In this document: positions 57,317 through 64,000 of the stretch, one piece after another | Layout: every line of letters begins with the position of its first letter | Position numbering within the stretch: the stretch's first letter is position 1 | Assembly (NCBI GenBank): GCA_002964805.2 | Contig: PUDQ02000020.1 | Span: 248,001 to 312,000, forward strand | Length of the DNA: 64,000 nt | Direction: 5' to 3' | Source: Trametes villosa | Taxonomy: Eukaryota > Basidiomycota > Agaricomycetes > Polyporales > Polyporaceae | Made by a program: the position numbers and the translations under genes | The notes under the pieces: generated by a model | The model's input: only the letters and a program-made list of their open reading frames with translations | What the model was told of the DNA's origin: nothing | The model's database searches: none

Positions 57317-60300
57317 TCAGAGGACGAGGGGCGCGGACGAGTCGGTGCACACGGCGAGGTTCGTGGAGAAGTTCGAGCCTGTTGTGAGTATGTTCTCAGC
57401 GGATCTGCATACGACGGAGGACGTTACAAGTTCAGATATCTCACCAGGATAGAACCAGAACGTGACGGCGATCACGACGTAGAGACCTGCGAGTAGTCAT
57501 CACGTCAGTATCTGGATCCATCATACTGTATCAGCTCCTAACTATACGTACAGACAAGGATGACGCCTTCTAGCCAGTTCGACTTGCCGTCGGCGACGAC
57601 ATAGCTCATAGTATGCACAGAAATGTACAATACCTAGCAAGTCTGCGCTCAGCAAGCAACACAAAGGAGATATCTGTGGAGGATAACGTACAACAGACTC
57701 GAACGGGTCGAACAACAGCGCGAGAGGCTTGTCGAGGATCCAGCCGAGGATCACCATGGACGGAATCACGAACAACGCCGTTTGCTATGCGTTACAGGGT
57801 GGTGAGCGGCGACGCGATGATAGAGCTCGGGATACGGGACGTACAATGGTGGAGCCAACTGCGACACTGATACTGAGCGTCAGCTGGTCCTTCACTGAGA
57901 CGTTGATCGCGGTGACGCATTCTGTGAACAAACAATTCAGCGCAAGACCTCGAGCCTGGATGATTTTCCAGGCTTACCGGCGATGGAGCTGACGGTGGGC
58001 AACAGAATGAGCCCAATCCACTCCTTGCTAATAGTAGGCGAGAGGTGATCCATGGTGTCGACCAGCCACTCAGCGTTCACCGCCACCAGCTACCATGATA
58101 AATGATCAGCATATATGCGCCACAAATACGTCGGGAATCAGCACTTACTACGGTGACGGACAGCAGCAGAAAGATCGTCAACGGCCAACTCATCTCCTCT
58201 TCCACCAGTGCGGGCTGCTTGTTAGCCAACGACTGCATGCTCCCATCCCGGGCACGCTGCCACGGCGAGGGTCCAGGGCGCTGCGCGATGTCGACGTCCG
58301 CCATCTCCTTGTCCGTCCACTGCCCGTCCTGCTCCACGATATACCCGTCCTGGTAGTACGCCGACAGGACCTCGCTCATCGGCGTGCGCGAGCGTCCGCG
58401 CATGCCCCTGCGCCGCCACTCCTCGTCGTCGGACTCGAACGAGGTGTCTTCCCCAGAGCCGATTCGCGACATGGGGCTGCTGGAGCGAGAGATCGGGCCT
58501 GAACCGGGGCTCTCCCGCCCTGGGGTGAGGCGCTCCTGTTCCGAGACGAGGCGGACGGTGGACTCTGCGGGTTGGGAGATGGGGTTCGAGAGCGTGACCT
58601 GCGACGTCGTCCCGAGGGGCGAGATTAGCATCGCTCGGGTACCTCCGCTGCTGCTGCTGTTCCCGACGTGATGCATGTACGGCCCGCGACGCACGGAACG
58701 CTTCTCGTCCTCGTCCTCGAGCGACGTCTCCGGGGCTTCAGGAACCACGCCGATCTTCTCCGAACCTGGTGCTGACTTTGAGGGCTTCGAATACGTCATG
58801 CTGCGCATCGTCTGGAGGGAGGACCCGGAGCGAATCTTGCGGAGGGCGTGCGTGTTGACCAGTTGCTCGCGGATGTTGTTGCTCTTCTTGCGGACCCGGG
58901 AGGTCACGGTGCGCACCGATTCGGCCACCGGCAGCTTCGCACTGGGCGCGATGCGGTCCTGGTACAGGTGCGTGTGCGACCAAAGCTGGAACAAAAGGTA
59001 CGACGCATATACTGTGGATTCGTCAGCTACGTCAACTTTCCGGGATTAACTACTGCAGTACGCACTGAACAGGAGGACTACGGCGACCTAAGGGAACGTG
59101 AGTGATGGTCTTATTATGAATGTCGGCACGCAACTTACACCGTGGCTCATTCGCAAGATATCCATCTTCTGCTCCTTCAACGAAGTTCCGGCCTGTTGCG
59201 CACTGTCTTCCGTTTGGTAGGACAGCGCGAAGTGGAACGCAGCTGGTAGCAATACAGCCCCTACGCTGATACTAAGCAGAGAGGAATGTATCTGGGTGGC
59301 GGCTGTTGCGACGCGAAGTCAGCAGTGATCTTGAACGGGACCACCTTGCACCTACTGGAGTCGAAGCCTTGTTCGGAAAACCGGAGACCTCCCGCGAAAA
59401 AGCACATGCCCAGGATCAGCACTACGCGGACTCAATAAGCCGCCTGGTCCAAAAGCACGTCAGGGGTAGACACGACTACTCACGGAGCTTGCTCAGCATC
59501 GCACCAATCACTGAAGCGGTTATCAGAGCGGAACGCAGGAGGTGCAAATGCGATATACATACGCGAGGACTGGACGACTCGAAGCTCGCACTTGCGCAGT
59601 GCAATCACCTTTCAGGCTGCGTGAGCTGATGGCATGGTCCACGCTAGAAATGACTTACCGCGACAACCATCTCGATGCTGTAAGGAATACCGAGACATAT
59701 CAGTTCAGTGCACAATCACACGATATGCTTTCGCTGTTCAAACGCACATGTTACTCTGGAGGAGAGGTGTTAAGATAAGTCACATATATTTTGGAGCCAT
59801 ATCCGAGAACGCACCATGCTGGAATTCATCAAACCGGTCTTGCTTCCACCGATCCTGCGCGAGAGCACGCCTGTGCCGACATCATGCAGCTGTGAAGAGA
59901 GCCAATGAGCACTCCTCAGAATAGCGACTTCGAGGATAGTACGCGTCGGAATTCGTAGCTGCGGACGCCGCTGGATGCCCGAGGTCGCATGCAAAGAGCA
60001 ATTAACCGACCTTGACAAGTGGTATCATGGACAATAGGCATGCTGTTGGAGCGTTAGGTCCGGGTTCCGTTACTGCGGGATGCGATTGTTACTACCCACC
60101 TACGAAGACGAGGGTTTCGGAGTTCTCAGTGGTTGCCTTTAGAACGCCCTAAAATGTGAACCTGTCAGTCGCCCGCAGCGTCTGACGCCTTGATAGGGTG
60201 GGCGCAACTGACCGCGACCGGGATCAGTAGTATCAAGAGGTTTAGCCCTGTAAAAGCCTTGGTCAATCGCCCGTCTCAGGATTGACACGAGTAAGAATCT

Positions 60301-60667
60301 TACAAGAGTCATAGATGATAAGACGCCATCCCCGCCACAGGCAGAGCCGGGGTGCCTTCGTCCCACCACCCTTGTCGCAGGGTTGGTCGGGATGCTGAGC
60401 CTCGAGGTTCGCGTGCTTCTCGCTGCTCCGTTTCCAGCCAAAGAAGAGCCTGTGGGCAATAGAATCCCTAGCCTTCTTGTGAGATGGTTCATGGCTCGGA
60501 TTGAGAGCGGCGGTCGAGTTGTACGACGCGGAGGAGGCCCGCGAAGACGCGCGCGAGATCACAGGGAACGGAAGCGGGCGGAGATGGTTTTCGTCCGAGG
60601 ACGAGGGAGATACGCCATGGGGGTAGTGCGCCGCGAGAGGTTCCCGGGTGGCCGAGCGGGTGAGCAT
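57317..60667 (-). CDS. Vacuolar Ca2+/H+ exchanger (VCX1/CAX-like)
   Basis: This multi-pass membrane antiporter moves Ca2+ into the vacuole against H+. I favour the ATG at 60667 (MLTRSATREPL), but upstream starts are possible. An N-terminal cytosolic region of about 130 residues leads to LNLLILLIPVA, then ENSETLVFV, GLMNSS, VIALRKCELRVVQSS, MCFFAGGLRFSEQGF. A large hydrophilic loop of about 230 residues (58190-58990) carries many Ser, Glu and Arg. The second half has EWLVDTMDHLSPTISKEWI, LPTVSSIAECVTAINVSVKD, ISVAVGSTI, then FVIPSMVILGWILDKPLA and VIAVTFWFYPG. It ends SSAPLVL at TGA 57317-57319. ECVTAI replaces the usual GNAAEH of the c-2 repeat. Confidence 0.88.
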
Positions 60668-61119
60668 AAGTAGGAATGTGGGGGTGCGGCCTGTGCTTGG
60701 ACGCTTGGCACGGCGGGTGGGTATATGCTGTTGAAGGAGCGTGGGGAGGTCACCGGTGACCGTCGTGGTTCTGGTCAAGCTGCTGCGGACGTGCTCGCCA
60801 TGGCATGTTTCAAGCTCTGAGCCGCCCCCGCCCCCGCTCGCCAACGCCAGACGATCGCGAGTCGCCCATTAATTTTAGCACGACCGTGACGGCTTCGATT
60901 CAACCTCGCCTGCCTTATCCGGCCCCGCACAGCGCTAGAAGCTCCCTTACGTCATCGCGCCTGCCCGCACCCGAGCGCCCGAGCGCCTCTCCCGACACCC
61001 GGGTCACAGCGGGTGATGTCGTGACGCCCTGTGACTCGTCTGCAGCGTGACCCGGCTCGTCACGCAAACCATCATCGACCCCGACGTCGCCCTTTGCTCG
61101 TTGCAGTCTCCCAAAAACC
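60668..61119. other. Divergent promoter of exchanger and COX4 genes
   Basis: These 452 bp separate two divergent genes. No further gene seen. Confidence 0.5.
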
Positions 61120-61702
61120 ATGTTCGCCGCCGCCCTCCGCCCCGCATCCCTCGTCGCCCGCCGCGCCGCCTTCAAGCCCGCCCGCGCGGCCGTCTCCGCG
61201 CGTGCGCTCTCCGTCTCGGCAGCGCGTCACTCCGACCACCCCACCCCCCAAATCTTCGGCGAGGGCGCGAAGGCCGGCGAGATCCCCACCGACGAGAACC
61301 AGTCGACTGGTCTCGAGCGTCTTCAGGTGCTCGGGGCCATCGAGGGCGTCGAGGTCTTCGACCTCGCCCCGCTCGACTCGTCCCGCATCGGCACCCTCGC
61401 TGACCCTATCAAGGTCTACTCGCTGGTGAGACTCATTTGACACGCTGTGGGAGGAGGAGGACGAGGTCTAAACGCGCTGCAGGAACCCGAGCGCATCATT
61501 GGCTGCACGGGCAGCCCCGCCGAGTCGCACGAGCTCCTCTGGATGACCCTCACCAACCAGAAGAACCGTCGCTGCCCCGAGTGCGGCTCTGGTGCGTCTC
61601 CATTCCCTCCGTCCCGCATTCCCCTCTTGAGCCGTATTTCCTTCCTCAGTCTACGCGCTCGACTTCCACGGCTCTGCAGACCACGGCCACGGGCACCACT
61701 GA
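61120..61702 (+). CDS. COX4: Cytochrome c oxidase subunit IV (Vb), mitochondrial
   Basis: This is a nuclear-coded structural subunit of complex IV, imported into mitochondria. The ATG at 61120 starts an arginine/alanine-rich presequence (FAAALRPASLVARRAAFKPA). Mature parts: LVGAIEG-type VLGAIEGVEVFDLAPLDSSR, then across an intron (61427-61484, ending GCTGCAG) EPERIIGCTGSPAESHELLW, and NRRCPECG-SVYALDF (second intron in the CxxC exon). The zinc ligands are in the IIGC and CPEC cysteines. It ends ADHGHGHH at TGA 61700-61702. Three exons, length normal for the family. Confidence 0.95.
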
Positions 61703-64000
61703 GTGTTCCCTCGCATGTTCTGCCACGTTGTGTACCACGAGCACGCCCACGGCCAAATCCAATCCTTGTTTCCCTCCGTAGAGCAAATACAGTCTCTCTA
61801 ATGCTGGACACACCCGTTCCGCGCTCTTCCGCGACGTTGCTGGCGGTTCTTTCGTCCCCGCAAACAGCCTCCTGAGCAGGCGGTCCAGACTAGGCCGAGG
61901 CTAGCCGATATCGTCGCGCCCCGCACCCAGACATCTCCAGGCTTTTACGCCCATCATCAAGCCAACTCCTGCAACGCCATTCGCGTATACCACGCACTCC
62001 TCTCTTCACGGTGAAGTGAACTTCTAGCGTCATTGTCGCTCCAGGTATGTCATGGACAATGGACATCGAGTCGGCTATCGGTTATGCGAACCGCGGCAGG
62101 CGCGAAAAACCTGATGTGGCTCCAAACCTCCTGCTCCAACCTGTGCCCGTATTTCCGCTACCAGCTGCAACTGTGGTGAACATGGACGATGTCCGGAACC
62201 CCGCGTAACGCGTTTGTGGGCTCTGCATACGTGCTTCCGAACACTCCCGGATTCCGGCGTCTAGCTTACCGGCAGTAGGCGCCGGACGTCGCACGTCCAA
62301 TCAACGTCGACATGTTACCTCCTCGACTCTACAGTAGTCGACTCTACAGCGGTGAGTTCAAGCTGGTGCAGGTACCTATTGCCATATACCTTATACTCCT
62401 ACCGACAGAAGTTTGGAGCACCCACATTGAGGAGCTTGAGAACGTTTCAACGGGGCTTCCTTTTGGAGGAGGCCACGATCGCTCCAACTCCGTGTAAAGC
62501 ACACCATATCTGGGTGCCAGAGGTAGGCGACTAATCCCTTGAAATACAAGACTTGTCCTGAGCAACAGTCGGGTTGTCTAGTTCACCTCAACGTACATCC
62601 CCGCTCGCTCGAGGAGAGCCGCGTCAACGGTGTATGTGCGGTTCATTGTAGTACTTCGCCGAGTCGAGCGAAGGAAGCTTTCAGAAGGAGCTCTCAGGTC
62701 GCACGCGTTGGAAACCGCTGCAGGCTCGGAACACCTATAACCCTACGCGCTCCATGCGTACAAGAAACTCACAATGATTTACCGATACATGGATTGCATG
62801 GATGACTGGTCATCGGAGACCTCGGCGTTGTGTCTTCACGGTACGCATACTTTGACATGGGACGAGCGACTGATTGCACAGCGTGAACGGGCACAAGCAC
62901 ATCCAACACCCGCAACTCATGCTCTAAAATACAGACATGGCGTCCCCGGTCTCGCCGGACCCTGCAACGGCCCTAGGAATCAGTCTCAAGCTCGTCAAAA
63001 AAGACGATGGCCGTGGTATCGTTGCTGCCGCTACCACCTCGAGGCGTGCGTTCTCCTCATACATGGGCCCGACGATGCTTGTGCTGGCCAAGTAGGCTCG
63101 CGGGACACCCACGCGACGTCATCTGCGCCGACGCTACCCACACGCCGCGCGGAATAACCTCGAGCCCCACACTGCTCCCTTTCCCGGAAGTGCCGCCGTG
63201 GGAGGGTCGTCGAGACGGAGAGTGTGAGGTGCGTTCAGGTTGCCTCGAATTCGAGCGGTTGCCGCCCGCGAGCGCGGACTGAAATACGGCGAGTCGTCTC
63301 CGGTTCAGCAAGGCCTGGGCCATGGCTAATCGGCGTGGGCGATGGGCTACCCGTGCGCCACGGTCTGGGAGGTGCAGCGCGCGCGCCGCGAAGAGCGAGT
63401 TTCCCGGATGCTGAGCGGGCCGTTGCCGTCCGCGTCGCATCTCGTATAGCATGCGTGCGTGGTGGTCGTCCACCTCTCCCGCCAGGGACCATCACCGTGC
63501 CTCTGCGACGACGCTGACAGAACACGCCTGGAGTTGGAGGGGCCGCGGTTGCGTGCCTGAGCCGGGGGTGGCACGCCTGTTAATTATACCGTACCTCGCG
63601 TCGATGGCCCTCGAGGGCACTTCTCGAAGATCTGAGACGGGATTTACGACCCCGGGGACGTGCATGACGGCACCGCCGGGAGTGTTATCTCATGTAAGTT
63701 TAACGCAGACCTCCTATGCTCCGTGCCAAGCCCACGTTGCGAGGGCCCGCTGTGTAAGTACCTCGCAGGTTACAGGTTGCATCTCATCATGCTGCGTCCC
63801 CAAGGTAGCCCACGATTCGGAGGAGGCCTTCGTACAAATTTTCATTGTTGAACGCTCGGAGAAACTGGCCGCGCACTGTCATTACGAAGCTGCGAATGGG
63901 TTCGGAGGGATTGCTGGGTGTGAGAGAAGCCGGCGGCTGGCGGATGGAGGATGGCAACGACTCTAAGTCGCTGTGGCGACGGGGCCGTCGAGAGCAGCGG
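61703..64000. other. Gene-poor end of the window
   Basis: I cannot support any complete gene in this 2.3-kb stretch. An open frame at 62938 starts MASPVSPDPATALGISLK and runs 52 codons. It contains KKDDGRGIVAA, which resembles the start of a SET-type domain, but I cannot splice it to anything further. Treat it as a weak lead only. Confidence 0.5.

Noticed and set aside
60645..60670. tRNA-like D-arm sequence GGTGGCCGAGCGGGTGAGC
   Set aside because: No anticodon or T-arm follows, and it lies in the 5' region of the exchanger gene.

Overview
The window is fungal nuclear DNA, most likely from an Agaricomycete basidiomycete and plausibly a wood-decay polypore. The genes are split by many short GT-AG introns of about 45-70 bp. 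Intergenic spaces are short, divergent gene pairs are common, and cytochrome P450 genes are expanded. A secreted-type oxalate decarboxylase, a pepsin-like protease and a KDZ/CACTA-like transposon-derived gene fit the same group. The assignment rests on gene style only; no ribosomal or mitochondrial marker is present.

Layout. 1-7.3 kb: three uncharacterised genes (minus, plus, minus). The leftmost is cut by the window edge and looks transposase-derived. 8.0-10.4 kb: a lone plus-strand P450. 11.3-20.9 kb: a pepsin-like aspartic protease with an apparent frameshift, a membrane-anchored metallophosphatase, a bicupin oxalate decarboxylase and a SET-domain lysine methyltransferase. 21.1-33.3 kb: four P450 paralogues head to tail on the minus strand. 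The lone P450 at 8 kb is an inverted, separated copy of the second gene of this array (24.3-26.6 kb), and its promoter and 3' flank were copied with it. 34.0-42.6 kb: a transketolase-like enzyme, a zinc alcohol dehydrogenase and homogentisate 1,2-dioxygenase. 42.8-51.4 kb: an F-box protein, two tandem alpha/beta hydrolases and a class V PLP enzyme. 52.2-61.7 kb: conserved housekeeping genes, namely a uridine kinase/UPRT fusion, CTU2/NCS2 (tRNA thiolation), a vacuolar-type Ca2+/H+ exchanger and cytochrome c oxidase subunit IV. The last 2.3 kb holds no gene I can support.

How they fit together. I see no polyketide synthase, NRPS or terpene cyclase, so this is not an obvious biosynthetic cluster. 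The P450 block is better read as a recent local expansion of one xenobiotic- or secondary-metabolite-oxidising family. The most unusual shared trait is that all five P450s lack the arginine of the canonical haem loop (FxxGxRxCxG), carrying Asn, Tyr or Phe instead. Exon boundaries were placed by eye from reading-frame continuity and splice consensus, so gene ends are firmer than internal junctions.
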